DNA of 64,000 nucleotides from CAZSHG01 sp964459995 (GTDB taxonomy: Bacteria > UBP14 > UBA6098). The notes beneath the pieces were generated by a model, which was given only the letters and a program-made list of their open reading frames with translations, was not told where the DNA came from and ran no database searches. This document shows, in pieces, positions 16,141-25,380 of the stretch (within the stretch, counting starts at the first letter, position 1; every line of letters starts with the position of its first letter). Position numbers and translations under genes: made by a program. The DNA lies in contig CAYWOR010000013.1 in the NCBI GenBank assembly GCA_964459995.1, forward strand, positions 13,873-77,872, in the 5' to 3' direction.

Positions 16141-19140
16141 TCAGTCCATTTGCGGAACTGCTAACACATTGATTTTCAGCGTCTTAGTTCCATACGCCGA
16201 CGAGTCGCGCGGAGTTGGAGCGGATAACTGAAGCCACAACAAAGCAGTATCCGGTGGCGAAAATGTCAACCCGAAACCCCCGGAACCGAACCTATCCTCC
16301 CGTGCAATTTCATGAGGAGGGCGCAAAATCGCATCTTCGAGAGGGGAGAAGTCAATAGGGCGAGAATCGTCAAACCGCCCCCTGAGCGAAAATCGCGTCC
16401 CGGAAGGATAATGTCCCGGAATCCAGCCCGCCGAATCAATCAAAGCCAACCCCAAATCCACTGGCACATCCGAGAGATTAACGACGCGAATCTCCTCGCC
16501 ATCGGCCATAGCACGGACTTCTCCGCCAAGAATCGTGTCCAAATCCCATTCAGAAGGCGACACTGCGATTTCGAGATGCGGCAAAGAGCCACTATAAAAG
16601 GCCGTGAAGGTCGTATCGCACGAAATTTCTGCAGTAAACTCGGGCAAAATCAACCCCGCGATAGACCAGCTGTCGAACCGGAAAACAGAATCGCCACAAA
16701 AATCATGCGCCGAAACAGCGATATCATGCAAGCTCCCCTCGCGCAACCATCTGCGCAGATAAACCGATTCCACGCCCCATATCGTATCGCCGTCGATTGC
16801 GAGCCAGCCGCAAATCGCATAGGAAGGCTCTTTTGCGAAAGTCGTCAAGAATTCGAGCCCATAATTAGCCGTTATCGTGCAAGGTGTATCGACAGAAGCC
16901 GTCGTATGGCCGATTGGCAAGCCGTCAGACCAAGAATCCCACACATAACGTGAAAGGGAGTCGGCATAATCCGGCTCGGAGGCCTCGATATAATGTGTCG
17001 AGCCGTGGTTCCACCATCGTGACACACCAGCACTCTCTGCATCGCGCAACGTATCCGAATCGATTACCAAATGACCGAAGATATTTGAGGATGGCGACTT
17101 TGCGACATGGCAAAGATGCTGGCGGTCATAATAGGCAACAAAATCCGTAGGCGCGCGAAGAGGTTCTGTGAAGTGCGAGGAGTCGTAGCCGTCGGAAAAA
17201 TGGGTCAGCAAATAGCGATTGAATCCGTCGATTGTGTCTATCGAGCTTGCGGCGAGAATATGAATGCTCGCAGAGTCCCACCAAACGCGCTGATATACTG
17301 AATTTGCACCCCAAAAAGTGTCGATATCGCAAGAGATAAACCCAAATGTGTCCGCTTCAGGCTCTTTAAAAATATTGACAGGAAATCTTGCAATATAATT
17401 CGCGACAAAATCCGTCGGAGACACTATAGGTGAGGTATTATGCAACACCGCGCCGCCATCGCTCCAGTTTAAAAACCGCCATTTGCGAAATTCACCGACA
17501 GAGTCCATTTCGCTCACGCCGATACTGTGAATACTGCCTTCCGCCCACCATCGCCACTGCGAATCGGATTCTGCGCCTACAAAGGCCTCGCTATCGACAA
17601 AAAGCGTCCCCGCAACGTTTGCGAGAGGATTCTTCTTTATTAGAGTGTGAAATTCACGTTGAATATCATATTGTGCGGTAAATGTAGTATCATTGTCAAT
17701 AGTAATAACCCATAAGGCACTATCCCCACCGCAATCCCAGCCCTCGAAAGAGCTATAATAGCGTGTCCGGCTTATATAATAAGGATTCGCGGGATTCGCG
17801 GGCGCGATTAGAATCGAATCACCGAGCGGGATGAAAATCTGATGTGGTGCGGGGCGAATCTCGCCATCGATGAAAACCGAATCCGCGATTTCCGTCGGAA
17901 GGTCTGTAGTAACAACAATCGACCCGATTCGCCTCTGAAGATATGTCCCCTGAATCCCGAAACAGCCGATATTTCCCGGAGTGCCGTTGCCGTCGGGATC
18001 TTCCCCGCGTGCACCGCCGGAACCTCCGTTATAGGCAATCGAGGCATTGTTGAGGTATCTGTCCTCGCGATAGAAAATCTTTATACGGCCGCCTCCGCCA
18101 CCGGAACCGCCATTTCCGCCCCTTCCGCACGAGCCGGGCGGCCCTGCAGAGCCGATATCTCCGCCTCTGCCGCCGTTTCCGCCCCTCGCCGAAATACTCG
18201 CCGACGAAGTAAGCTCTATCGCAGGCGCGCGCAGAAGTATTCCTCCGCCAGAGCCTCCGCCCGCACCACCACCTCCGCCCCCTGCGGCATCGCCCTGCCA
18301 AAGGTCGCCATTTCCGCCGTTTCCGCCGGCTCCACCTGCTGTGCCATTCGCCAAAATCGAGCCGGAGAGGAAGATTGTATCGGCGAAAATAGCAACCACG
18401 CCCCCTCCCGCGCCCCCGAATCCCCCTGCGGTGCCGTAGAATAGATAATATCCGCTATTTCCTCCGCCGCCAGCCCCGCCGCCTCCGGAGCCTCTCTCGA
18501 CATCGGAATTGTCCTCCGTGCCGCTTGTCCAGCTCGTTCCGTATGGGCAGGCACCCGCGCCGGCACCTCCCGTTCCTCCCGCGCCCCCCGATGCAAAATA
18601 TGGCCACACATCCACACAATTGCCGTTTCCGCCGTTTCCTCCGGGGCATGACGCGCCTCCATAGCCGCCGCCTCTGCCGCCGCCCGCGCCGCCGCCGCCG
18701 CCCCAGGCTTCCCCGGTTACCGTAACCGCAATTCCGCCATAGGAGCCTGTGTCGCCGGGGCAACCTCCGCAAGGCCCCTCGCCGGGCATTCCCGCACGTC
18801 CGCCGCGCCTTTGTCTCGGGCTTATTTCTGAGGTCGAAACGCCGCCCGAGCCCCCACGATAGCCCGCGCCGGTCGCGTTTATAGCCCCCTCGATTATCGC
18901 CGCGGTGCATCGAATCTCGACCGCGCCATAATCCGCTCCGTTATAATGTTTGATAAAAATTGTATTGCCGGAGGGCACTCGAAATGTGTCGATACCGGTA
19001 TGAACTCCTGCGATAGAATCGCCGTCGGATAGCGTCCAATTCGCGCCGGAATGGTCCCCTCCGCCGTCGATAATCCATTGACCGAAGGCTGAACATATCA
19101 CAACAACCAATAGAAAAAAGTAAAGCTTTATTCTTCCCAT
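16141..19140 (-). CDS. Large exported glycine-rich protein with repeat region
   Basis: 999 residues. Residues 1-20 are a signal peptide ending at SAFGQ. Residues about 75-400 are extremely rich in Gly, often GGAGG-like runs interrupted by short strands, as in glycine-rich beta-helix or adhesin-like proteins. Residues about 430-850 hold at least five repeats of roughly 75 residues, each with a core like GxLxIDSDTxxGAESxxxRWW, then SWSDG and a TANY-type end, resembling bacterial extracellular repeat domains. The last 145 residues form a module also found at the end of the 1018-residue protein at 56.7 kb; there is no YPNPFNS sorting domain. Probably a cell-surface or secreted structural protein. 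Start ATG at 19140 has no strong ribosome site. Confidence 0.8.
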   Translation of the reverse strand: MGRIKLYFFLLVVVICSAFGQWIIDGGGDHSGANWTLSDGDSIAGVHTGIDTFRVPSGNTIFIKHYNGADYGAVEIRCTAAIIEGAINATGAGYRGGSGGVSTSEISPRQRRGGRAGMPGEGPCGGCPGDTGSYGGIAVTVTGEAWGGGGGAGGGRGGGYGGASCPGGNGGNGNCVDVWPYFASGGAGGTGGAGAGACPYGTSWTSGTEDNSDVERGSGGGGAGGGGNSGYYLFYGTAGGFGGAGGGVVAIFADTIFLSGSILANGTAGGAGGNGGNGDLWQGDAAGGGGGGAGGGSGGGILLRAPAIELTSSASISARGGNGGRGGDIGSAGPPGSCGRGGNGGSGGGGGRIKIFYREDRYLNNASIAYNGGSGGARGEDPDGNGTPGNIGCFGIQGTYLQRRIGSIVVTTDLPTEIADSVFIDGEIRPAPHQIFIPLGDSILIAPANPANPYYISRTRYYSSFEGWDCGGDSALWVITIDNDTTFTAQYDIQREFHTLIKKNPLANVAGTLFVDSEAFVGAESDSQWRWWAEGSIHSIGVSEMDSVGEFRKWRFLNWSDGGAVLHNTSPIVSPTDFVANYIARFPVNIFKEPEADTFGFISCDIDTFWGANSVYQRVWWDSASIHILAASSIDTIDGFNRYLLTHFSDGYDSSHFTEPLRAPTDFVAYYDRQHLCHVAKSPSSNIFGHLVIDSDTLRDAESAGVSRWWNHGSTHYIEASEPDYADSLSRYVWDSWSDGLPIGHTTASVDTPCTITANYGLEFLTTFAKEPSYAICGWLAIDGDTIWGVESVYLRRWLREGSLHDIAVSAHDFCGDSVFRFDSWSIAGLILPEFTAEISCDTTFTAFYSGSLPHLEIAVSPSEWDLDTILGGEVRAMADGEEIRVVNLSDVPVDLGLALIDSAGWIPGHYPSGTRFSLRGRFDDSRPIDFSPLEDAILRPPHEIAREDRFGSGGFGLTFSPPDTALLWLQLSAPTPRDSSAYGTKTLKINVLAVPQMD

Positions 19141-19207
19141 AATGGCCTAATGCGTAAAATGCTAACATATCATTTTACATATTTAAAGGAATATTGCAAC
19201 AGTGGGA

Positions 19208-20029
19208 TTATCGAGGTGCGCGAGGATTTTTTATCGCATATATAAGAATTCCCGCGGCGATGGCGGCGTTGAGCGATTCTGTCGGGCCGGGAGTCTCGAT
19301 TTCAACTCGAATATCAGCAGTTTCGACAAGGTCTTCGGAAATTCCCGCCCCCTCAGAACCGATAATCAGAAGAACTTTGTCGGCGAAACGGCAGTCTCCG
19401 AGCAATGTCGAACCTCTCCCATTGTCTGCGGCGACAATCTGGAAATCCTCGCGGGAAAATCTCGACACGACTCCATCCGCACCCTTGTCGTGAAGCTCTG
19501 CGACCGGAACTCGAAAAACCGCTCCCATAGAACTTCTGAGCGTCTTAGGGTTGAACAGCCCCGCAGAACCCGGCCCCAGAACGACTCCCTCGACATCAAA
19601 AGCCTCACAGGTGCGGATTATAGTCCCAACATTCCCAGGGTCCTGAACGCCGTCCAGAAAGGCAACAATTCCGCTTCTTACCTGAATAAGATCGCCGAAA
19701 ATCTCGCCGGGGCCTTTTTTCGGAAGCGCGATTGCCGCCGCGATGCCCTGATTAGTCTCTGTCCGGCTGATACGTTCCATCTCGTTACTGCTCACATGCC
19801 AAACCGTAATCCAGTTTTTCTGAGCCTGCTCGATTATCGCGGCCACACGGCCATGCTTTTCCGCGCCGAATTCGACAATTAATTCTTTAATCTCGACTGA
19901 AGCTCGAAATGCCTCCTCGACAAAACGGATGCCCTCCGCGAGATAAACCCCGTAACGCTGATGATATTTCCTGTCGCCGATCTGCGATAGTTTTTTGAGC
20001 GCATTCTTTGTAAGTCGAATCATTTCCAT
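19208..20029 (-). CDS. SpoU-family RNA 2'-O-methyltransferase (TrmH/RlmB-like)
   Basis: 273-residue SPOUT enzyme that methylates a ribose 2'-OH in tRNA or rRNA using S-adenosylmethionine. N-terminal L30e-like substrate-binding domain (about 1-100); the catalytic domain has DGVQDPGNVGTIIRTCEAF near residue 125 (motif 1), IGSEGAGIS near 220 (motif 2) and TPGPTESLNAAIAAGI near 245 (motif 3 with the knot). The exact RNA target is not told by sequence. The promoter lies so close that the transcript should be almost leaderless. Divergent from the lipoprotein gene at 20180. Confidence 0.92.
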   Translation of the reverse strand: MEMIRLTKNALKKLSQIGDRKYHQRYGVYLAEGIRFVEEAFRASVEIKELIVEFGAEKHGRVAAIIEQAQKNWITVWHVSSNEMERISRTETNQGIAAAIALPKKGPGEIFGDLIQVRSGIVAFLDGVQDPGNVGTIIRTCEAFDVEGVVLGPGSAGLFNPKTLRSSMGAVFRVPVAELHDKGADGVVSRFSREDFQIVAADNGRGSTLLGDCRFADKVLLIIGSEGAGISEDLVETADIRVEIETPGPTESLNAAIAAGILIYAIKNPRAPR

Positions 20030-20039
20030 ATCGACAGGT

Positions 20040-20067
20040 ATAATATCCCTCCTTGACGAAAAGTCAA
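20040..20067 (-). promoter_or_regulatory. Near-leaderless promoter of the SpoU gene
   Basis: Minus strand -35 TTGACT (20062-20067), 16-nt spacer, -10 TATTAT (20040-20045), ending 10 nt before the ATG. An AGGAGG-like run lies inside the spacer and so cannot act as ribosome site. Confidence 0.55.
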
Positions 20068-20118
20068 CAAAGATTCGGCGACAGCTTTCGATTTGAAGCT
20101 AATTTCCAAAAAAAAATC

Positions 20119-20147
20119 TTGTTAAATGATGCACGATAATATATATA
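20119..20147 (+). promoter_or_regulatory. Promoter of the DUF2135-like lipoprotein gene
   Basis: -35 TTGTTA, 17-nt spacer, -10 TATATA (20142-20147). A GGAGG ribosome site lies between it and the ATG, so a normal leader is expected. Confidence 0.45.
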
Positions 20148-20179
20148 TGCGGGAATTACACATCAACATGGAGGTATAA

Positions 20180-21508
20180 ATGAAAAAGACAGCGTTGTTC
20201 CTTCTCTTCGCCCTTATAATGGCGACTGTCGGGCTTTTCGTTTTTGGATGCGAAAGCACCGACCCCGAACCGGAGCCCGAGCCTCAGCCGGAAGAAGTCC
20301 CATACAATTCCGATGTGGATAACGACTTTATAGCAACAGTTACAAGCGCCAACGAAGTGGTCGTATCTTCGATGGTTACCGATTCCGGAGAAGTTTTCAC
20401 CGACGGCGATACTGTTACTCGCAGGGTTGTTACTATCAGCGGCACAGTCCCCGATTATCTCGGCACGAGGCGCATTAATGCAGAGCCGGAAAGAGTTTTT
20501 ATCACTGCCCACGGCGGTTCCTGTATGAGTCCCGGCCCGTGGAACGCCGCAGACACAATAACTACTGGATTCCAGCAGACCATCCACATTAGCTACTCGC
20601 ATGAAGGCGTGATGTGCACCGGCGATTGGGGCTATACCATCACCGTTACAAATATCGCCACAGGCGCAATCGGATGGCAACGTCAGGTCATGCACGGAAT
20701 CGGCGCCGATGTCGATCAGACAACCGGTAGCCTCGATCTTCCCGCCGGAACATACGAGATTCATGTTTCGACAGTTACAGGAACCACAACCCGCGCAACT
20801 GTAACTTATACCCCCGGCGGCGGCGGTGTTGTCTCATCGAATATTGTCGTTTACCACAACGGCAATCTCTATCCCGTGTCCGAAGCCTCGCCCGGCGCAA
20901 CATATTCGCATGTTGTTGACCTCGCCAACGGAAATAATGTTATTCGCGTGCTCGTTATCGGCAATTTCGACGCCGCCGCACAGATCGATCTCGCGAATAT
21001 TCTCGCGGTTTCCGACCCGATGAATGTTTTCTGTATCACCGAGGATATGGCGATTCGCGTGGTTCTTTCATGGCAGATTGACAATTCTGATGTCGATCTT
21101 CATCTTATCGCTCCGGGCGGAAAGGTTTGGAGCAACGAGGATTGCTATTTCGGCAACGAAACACCCAACTGGGGCGATTCGGCCTCGACACTCGATGACC
21201 CCTCGCTCGACCACGATAACACCAGTGGCTACGGCCCTGAGACCATCGTTCTGCCGATTCCGGCAAACGGCCTTTATACCGTTCTCGTCCACTACTGGAG
21301 CGATCACGGTGGCGGAAATGCACCCTCTCGCGTGGTGGTTACTCTCAACGAGTCCAGCCAAAGGTCCTTCGGCCCAAGAACCCTCGTGGATGGGCAATAT
21401 TGGGTAGTTACCGGAATTCGTGTCAATAACGGCACGGCAAGTTTTGCCGCCGCACCCGATTCATCTTCGCTTTTCATGCCGGTAAGATCGAAGCCGGTCA
21501 AAAAGTAA
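20180..21508 (+). CDS. Lipoprotein with DUF2135/YfaP-like domain
   Basis: 442 residues. Signal peptide with lipobox VFGC (C24), then an acidic Pro-Glu linker (PEPEPEPQPEE), two or three Ig-like beta domains (about 45-280) and, near residues 295-410, a domain reading LSWQIDNSDVDLHLIAPGG, then NWGDSASTLDDPSLDHDN and YTVLVHYWSDHG, which matches the YfaP/DUF2135-type domain of exported proteins. Residues DSDVDLH and SLDHDN look like a calcium site. Probably an envelope lipoprotein. Strong terminator follows. Function unknown. Confidence 0.75.
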   Translation: MKKTALFLLFALIMATVGLFVFGCESTDPEPEPEPQPEEVPYNSDVDNDFIATVTSANEVVVSSMVTDSGEVFTDGDTVTRRVVTISGTVPDYLGTRRINAEPERVFITAHGGSCMSPGPWNAADTITTGFQQTIHISYSHEGVMCTGDWGYTITVTNIATGAIGWQRQVMHGIGADVDQTTGSLDLPAGTYEIHVSTVTGTTTRATVTYTPGGGGVVSSNIVVYHNGNLYPVSEASPGATYSHVVDLANGNNVIRVLVIGNFDAAAQIDLANILAVSDPMNVFCITEDMAIRVVLSWQIDNSDVDLHLIAPGGKVWSNEDCYFGNETPNWGDSASTLDDPSLDHDNTSGYGPETIVLPIPANGLYTVLVHYWSDHGGGNAPSRVVVTLNESSQRSFGPRTLVDGQYWVVTGIRVNNGTASFAAAPDSSSLFMPVRSKPVKK

Positions 21509-21530
21509 TTCTTCGCGAACGGCGGGTAAT

Positions 21531-21566
21531 AAAATAACCCACGGGTCACCCCGCGGGTTATTTTTT
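21531..21566 (+). terminator. Strong rho-independent terminator
   Basis: 15-nt arms (21531-21545 and 21550-21564) with one A-C mismatch and a 4-nt loop, ending in a run of T. It ends the lipoprotein gene and lies against the convergent gene at 21584, which it may serve as well because the left arm starts with four A. Confidence 0.85.
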
Positions 21567-21583
21567 ATTATAATCAAAGGAGA

Positions 21584-22057
21584 TTATCGCAAAAGAGCGT
21601 CAAGCCGGGTAAAAATCTCCTCGAGAACACGGGTTCGCTCATCCGTCACCGAAGCCGAAGTTATAGCTTCGATGCCGTCCTTGCTGTATTGCCACTTTTC
21701 GTCGCCGGCGGTAATATAGAGTATCAGTTTCTCCTTAGGCTCGATTTTCTTCATAAACCTGCGCGTTTTGCGGTTGAAAATCATCCACGCCTCGACCTCG
21801 TCCATCACGATAATAGCCGCGTATTCGTCCGGGTCGATTTTATGAGCCACCGCGAAATCGACAATCTCGATATTGCACCATGGTGAATACTTTTCGATAA
21901 TCTCATCGATTATTATCTGCTTGAATTCGCTCGTATATCCTGTTATCATAATATTAAATTCCGCATCGGGGTTCTCGAAAACCTCGACCGGCATCTTATC
22001 CTTACAGGAAACCGCCGCCACAAAGGCCAAAAGACCTACAATTAATACTTTTTTCAT
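21584..22057 (-). CDS. Small lipoprotein of unknown function
   Basis: 157 residues: signal peptide with lipobox AVSC (C18), then a compact alpha/beta domain (TEFNIMITGYTSEFKQIIIDEI-like start, YAAIIVMDEVEAWMIFNRKTRRF near residue 85). The regular strand-helix alternation recalls a periplasmic sensor or assembly lipoprotein, but no family is recognised. Ribosome site GAGGGGA. It starts 27 nt after rsmI and shares its transcription unit. Confidence 0.65.
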   Translation of the reverse strand: MKKVLIVGLLAFVAAVSCKDKMPVEVFENPDAEFNIMITGYTSEFKQIIIDEIIEKYSPWCNIEIVDFAVAHKIDPDEYAAIIVMDEVEAWMIFNRKTRRFMKKIEPKEKLILYITAGDEKWQYSKDGIEAITSASVTDERTRVLEEIFTRLDALLR

Positions 22058-22084
22058 GACATTCCCCTCGAATAAAGTTTGTGC

Positions 22085-22801
22085 CTAATCGTCGAGGCTG
22101 AAATCCAGCAGATCCGCAGAGTTCTCACGCTCGACAGGGCCAATAATCAAGACCAATTCGCCGATAATATCCCCCTCGATTTTCATAAGTTCACCGATTT
22201 TGCCGCGAATAACCTCCTCGAATTTCTTCGTAAGCTCCCTGCAAAGCACAGCGTCCCTGTCGCCAAGGATTTCCAGCGCGTCCACAAGAAAATCGCGAAT
22301 GTTATGAGGCGAGACATAAAAAACGAGCGTGGATTTTTCGTCCTCCGCGAGCTGACGTAATCTTCGCCGTCTGCCCTTCCCTGAGTGCGATAAAAACCCC
22401 TCGAACCTCGCCCCTGCGACGGGAAATCCCGACAGCACTAACGCCGGCACGAAAGCGGTCGCTCCGGGAAGAACCTCGAAATCGATTCCCTCGGAAATCG
22501 CCACGCGTGAAAGCGAATGCCCCGGATCGGAAATCCCCGGAGTTCCAGCCTCGGATATCACGGCGATTGTCTTTCCGGCCCGAACCTGCTCGATTATGCC
22601 ATCGGAACGTTTCCGTTCATTACGGACGTGAAGCGGGAAAAGAGGTGTGTTGATTTCGTATTTATCGAGAAGAATTCTCGCTTTCCGTGTGTCCTCGGCG
22701 GCGATAGCATCGGCCTCTCGAAGAACACGAATCGCCCTGAGGGTTATATCCTCGAGGTTCCCGATTGGGGTCGGAACAAAGATGAGTTTTCCTTCTGGCA
22801 T
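22085..22801 (-). CDS. rsmI: 16S rRNA 2'-O-ribose C1402 methyltransferase
   Basis: 238-residue tetrapyrrole-methylase-fold enzyme that methylates the ribose of C1402 in the decoding centre of 16S rRNA. N-terminal LIFVPTPIGNLEDITLRA and the SEAGTPGISDPG loop near residue 83 are signatures of the RsmI (YraL) family, as is FYVSPHNIRDFL near 160. Slightly shorter than E. coli RsmI because the C-terminal extension is absent, as in many bacteria. Starts with ATG directly behind a promoter, without a ribosome site. Confidence 0.95.
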   Translation of the reverse strand: MPEGKLIFVPTPIGNLEDITLRAIRVLREADAIAAEDTRKARILLDKYEINTPLFPLHVRNERKRSDGIIEQVRAGKTIAVISEAGTPGISDPGHSLSRVAISEGIDFEVLPGATAFVPALVLSGFPVAGARFEGFLSHSGKGRRRRLRQLAEDEKSTLVFYVSPHNIRDFLVDALEILGDRDAVLCRELTKKFEEVIRGKIGELMKIEGDIIGELVLIIGPVERENSADLLDFSLDD

Positions 22802-22810
22802 AATCGATGC

Positions 22811-22838
22811 AATATAACATAGCTGGACAATTTTTCAA
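22811..22838 (-). promoter_or_regulatory. Near-leaderless rsmI promoter
   Basis: Minus strand -35 TTGAAA (22833-22838), 16-nt spacer, -10 TATATT (22811-22816), ending 9 nt before the ATG. Confidence 0.55.
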
Positions 22839-22864
22839 GTGCAAAGCTGTCGCCTCGAACCGGC

Positions 22865-22892
22865 TTGACATCCACGCGAAAAAACTTATTAT
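22865..22892 (+). promoter_or_regulatory. Leaderless promoter of the sorted exported protein gene
   Basis: -35 TTGACA (22865-22870), 16-nt spacer, -10 TATTAT (22887-22892). The ATG follows after 6 nt, so the expected first transcribed base is the A of the start codon. Confidence 0.55.
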
Positions 22893-22898
22893 TCGGTT

Positions 22899-24146
22899 AT
22901 GAAACGCGGAATCATCATATTTATACTTCTCGTATCGGTTTTATGCTTCGCCCAAAGGCGATATTATCACGAAAACACTACATCGATTCTACGCGTGGAT
23001 GAGAATTACCCCGGCGCTTTTGTGGAGCATCGTTTCATACCAACCGGCGCGGATAATCTTTTCAGAGCTTTCCTCGCTTTCGGCGACGAATCGGGCGCAT
23101 TCGCCTATGGAAGTGCCCATGAGTATCCACCTCTCTCAGCAAGCACCTTCGTCAATCGTGCGGAAATTTCTCCATCCACACCGGATACCTTCCAAATCTA
23201 TGAATTCTACGATACCGTGATGGTTATCGACAGCCACTATGTCGATACCCACTGGGTTCACGACACGTCCTACATCGCGAATCTCGCTGAATCACGCACC
23301 GTTTTCACCTACGAAGACACCCTTTTCGGAATTCGAGTCGAACAGACTGTAACCGCAAGCTATGACACAGTGCCGGCATTTTTCGTGAGGTTCATCTTTA
23401 CGAACACCCGTCCCACTGCGATTAACGGTCTCAAAACCGCCTTTTTCTATGACGGCGATGTTCCGGATTGGGGTTACCGTGACGATTATCCTTTCGATGT
23501 GGGCTATCTCGACGCCGTTGCGGTTCGGGACGGCTCCGAAGAGAACGGTGTTTGTTCCGGTTTTTGTGCCCTTCATCCAAATAGCGGACCCTCACGCGGG
23601 GCATGGTTCGAGTGGGTCGATACGACAAACAGTTCCGACACGGCGAGTATTATCGCACTACTGAACGACCCGCCATTTTGGCCAACGGGCACAATTACCC
23701 CCGGAGATTGGTCTGTTTACGCGATTTGGGATTTCGGCAATCTCCCCGCTGGCGCGGTCGATTCCCTTCGAATCGCCCTGATAGTCCACGATTCCACCGG
23801 TTTCGATTCTCTCGCGGCGAATGTCCGTGGCGATACTGTTCATGCTTTTGTCGATGAGTTCGCCGAAATCCGCCCGGAACATATCCAAATCTCAATCGCT
23901 CCGAATCCCTTTAATTCGGCCTGCGAGATAGCATCCCCTCGGCTTCCGCACGCTGAAACCTCACTGGAGATTTTCTCCATGGACGGTCGGACAGTTCGCA
24001 CCTTCGAACTAACCGGCTCGACCAAAAAAACCCTCTGGGACGCCCGCGATGAGAGCGGTAACAATCTTCCGAGCGGGATTTATTTAGTCCGCCTTAGCTC
24101 GAAGGGGGAAACCCTTTCGACAGCCAAGGCTATTCTAATCAAATAA
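22899..24146 (+). CDS. Exported protein with YPNPFNS-type C-terminal sorting domain
   Basis: 415 residues. Signal peptide to about residue 18 (VSVLCFAQ). The body (20-320) is beta-rich with Asp/Tyr-rich strands and no recognised enzyme motif. The last 80 residues are a sorting domain of the type IX secretion style: IAPNPFNSACEI, a SLEIFSMDGRTVRTF strand, DESGNNLPSGIYLVRL and a final ILIK. Homologous tails occur on the proteins at 45.1, 59.8 and 62.9 kb. Likely secreted or surface-bound. No ribosome site; the transcript probably starts at the ATG itself. Confidence 0.8.
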   Translation: MKRGIIIFILLVSVLCFAQRRYYHENTTSILRVDENYPGAFVEHRFIPTGADNLFRAFLAFGDESGAFAYGSAHEYPPLSASTFVNRAEISPSTPDTFQIYEFYDTVMVIDSHYVDTHWVHDTSYIANLAESRTVFTYEDTLFGIRVEQTVTASYDTVPAFFVRFIFTNTRPTAINGLKTAFFYDGDVPDWGYRDDYPFDVGYLDAVAVRDGSEENGVCSGFCALHPNSGPSRGAWFEWVDTTNSSDTASIIALLNDPPFWPTGTITPGDWSVYAIWDFGNLPAGAVDSLRIALIVHDSTGFDSLAANVRGDTVHAFVDEFAEIRPEHIQISIAPNPFNSACEIASPRLPHAETSLEIFSMDGRTVRTFELTGSTKKTLWDARDESGNNLPSGIYLVRLSSKGETLSTAKAILIK

Positions 24147-24170
24147 AAAAGGGCGCGAATGCCGCGCCCT
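24141..24170 (-). terminator. Terminator after butyrate kinase
   Basis: Eight-pair hairpin (24150-24157 with 24163-24170, core GGGCGCG, 5-nt loop). Read on the minus strand it is followed by six T, so it mainly ends the butyrate kinase gene; the plus-strand gene stops just before it and may use the same hairpin. Confidence 0.8.
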
Positions 24171-24193
24171 CGAATTTCCCCTATCGACGAAAA

Positions 24194-25255
24194 TCAATCG
24201 TATTCCTTTTCTTCCTCTTCGCCGTTGACAACGCGCAGGACTCCCATCACAAGGCCCTCCATCTCGTCCTCGCCGGGATAGACGTAAATTGGGGCTATCC
24301 AATCGACATATTCGCGGATCATATCCATTACAGGTTCATTCTGCGCGATTCCACCGGTGATGAGAATCGCATCGACATCCCCCTTGAGTGCCGCTGAATA
24401 CTCGCCAATCGACTTGCCGACCTGATAAACAAAAGCCCGAAGGACGAGATCGAAATGCGCGTCAGTGTTTGCCTTTTCGACAACTTCTATCATATTATCG
24501 GTTCCAACGAGACTAAGCATTCCGCCGGCTTTGATTAGCTTCTTCAGCATATCACGTTCAGTGTATTCGCCCGAATAACAAAGCTTCACAAGCCCCGTTA
24601 CCGGCAAAGACCCCGTGCGCTGGGGCGAGAAAGGTCCGCCATCGTTAGCGTTGTTGGCATCTATCTGCCGACCCTTTCGATGCGCCGTAATACTGATCCC
24701 GCCGCCGAGATGGACAATCACCAAATTCAAATCGTCATACCTCGCGCCCATTTTCGAAGCATGCCTTTTCGCGACCATCTTAATATTTAGCGAATGAGCC
24801 AGCGAGATTCGCGGAAGCTCTTTCATGCCGGAAACATAAGCGACATCGTCGAACTCATCTACACTAACGGGATCGACGATATATGCCGGAATCCCGAGCG
24901 GTGTGGCAATCTCGTCGGCGAGAAGGCATCCGATATTCGAGATATGGTCGGCCTGCACATTGCCCTGTTTGACATCGGCCTTCATCGCGAAATTTACCCT
25001 GTATGTTCCGGAAACCAGCGGTTTGAAAGGCCCGCCGCGTCCCACAACAGCGTCGAGTGTCTCGATATTCACATTATACTTTTCGATTGCGTCGCGTATT
25101 GTTTTCGCGCGGAATTCGTATTGGTCGTAGGTATGGTCGAATTTCGCAAGTTCCTCGGCCTCGTGCCGAATCGATTCGACAAATACCGGCTCTTCATCGT
25201 CATAAACAGCGACCTTTGTCGAAGTCGCCCCGGGGTTGATCGCAAGTATTCTCAT
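24194..25255 (-). CDS. buk: Butyrate kinase
   Basis: 353-residue ASKHA-fold kinase that interconverts butyryl-phosphate + ADP and butyrate + ATP, the last step of one fermentative butyrate route; the branched-chain kinase variant is possible. N-terminal LAINPGATSTKVAVYDD is the phosphate-1 motif, VIVHLGGGISI near residue 205 the phosphate-2 motif, and AILITGGIAQNE near 300 the adenosine motif. The start at 25255 has AGGAG upstream and fits the family length; the longer frame to 25366 would overlap the divergent gene. No phosphotransbutyrylase gene is next to it, so the partner is elsewhere. An acidic tail (EEEEKEYD) ends the protein. Confidence 0.94.
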   Translation of the reverse strand: MRILAINPGATSTKVAVYDDEEPVFVESIRHEAEELAKFDHTYDQYEFRAKTIRDAIEKYNVNIETLDAVVGRGGPFKPLVSGTYRVNFAMKADVKQGNVQADHISNIGCLLADEIATPLGIPAYIVDPVSVDEFDDVAYVSGMKELPRISLAHSLNIKMVAKRHASKMGARYDDLNLVIVHLGGGISITAHRKGRQIDANNANDGGPFSPQRTGSLPVTGLVKLCYSGEYTERDMLKKLIKAGGMLSLVGTDNMIEVVEKANTDAHFDLVLRAFVYQVGKSIGEYSAALKGDVDAILITGGIAQNEPVMDMIREYVDWIAPIYVYPGEDEMEGLVMGVLRVVNGEEEEKEYD

Positions 25256-25380
25256 ATTCCACTCCTTTGCGGGCTTGGTTCGTCGATAGCGCAATAATAT
25301 AAACCGTGAATCAATATTGGCAACCAAAAATCGCAAATATCCCTTGCGGAAACAATATTTTAACACTTGATTTATTCCGC

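Noticed and set aside
18000..18900. Dense GCC/CCG repeats that could be a CRISPR-like or satellite array
   Set aside because: They are the codons of the glycine-rich part of the minus-strand protein; there is no constant repeat with unique spacers.
25256..25366. Longer start for butyrate kinase
   Set aside because: The family N-terminus (LAINPGATSTK) and an AGGAG site support 25255; the extension reads through the intergenic region.
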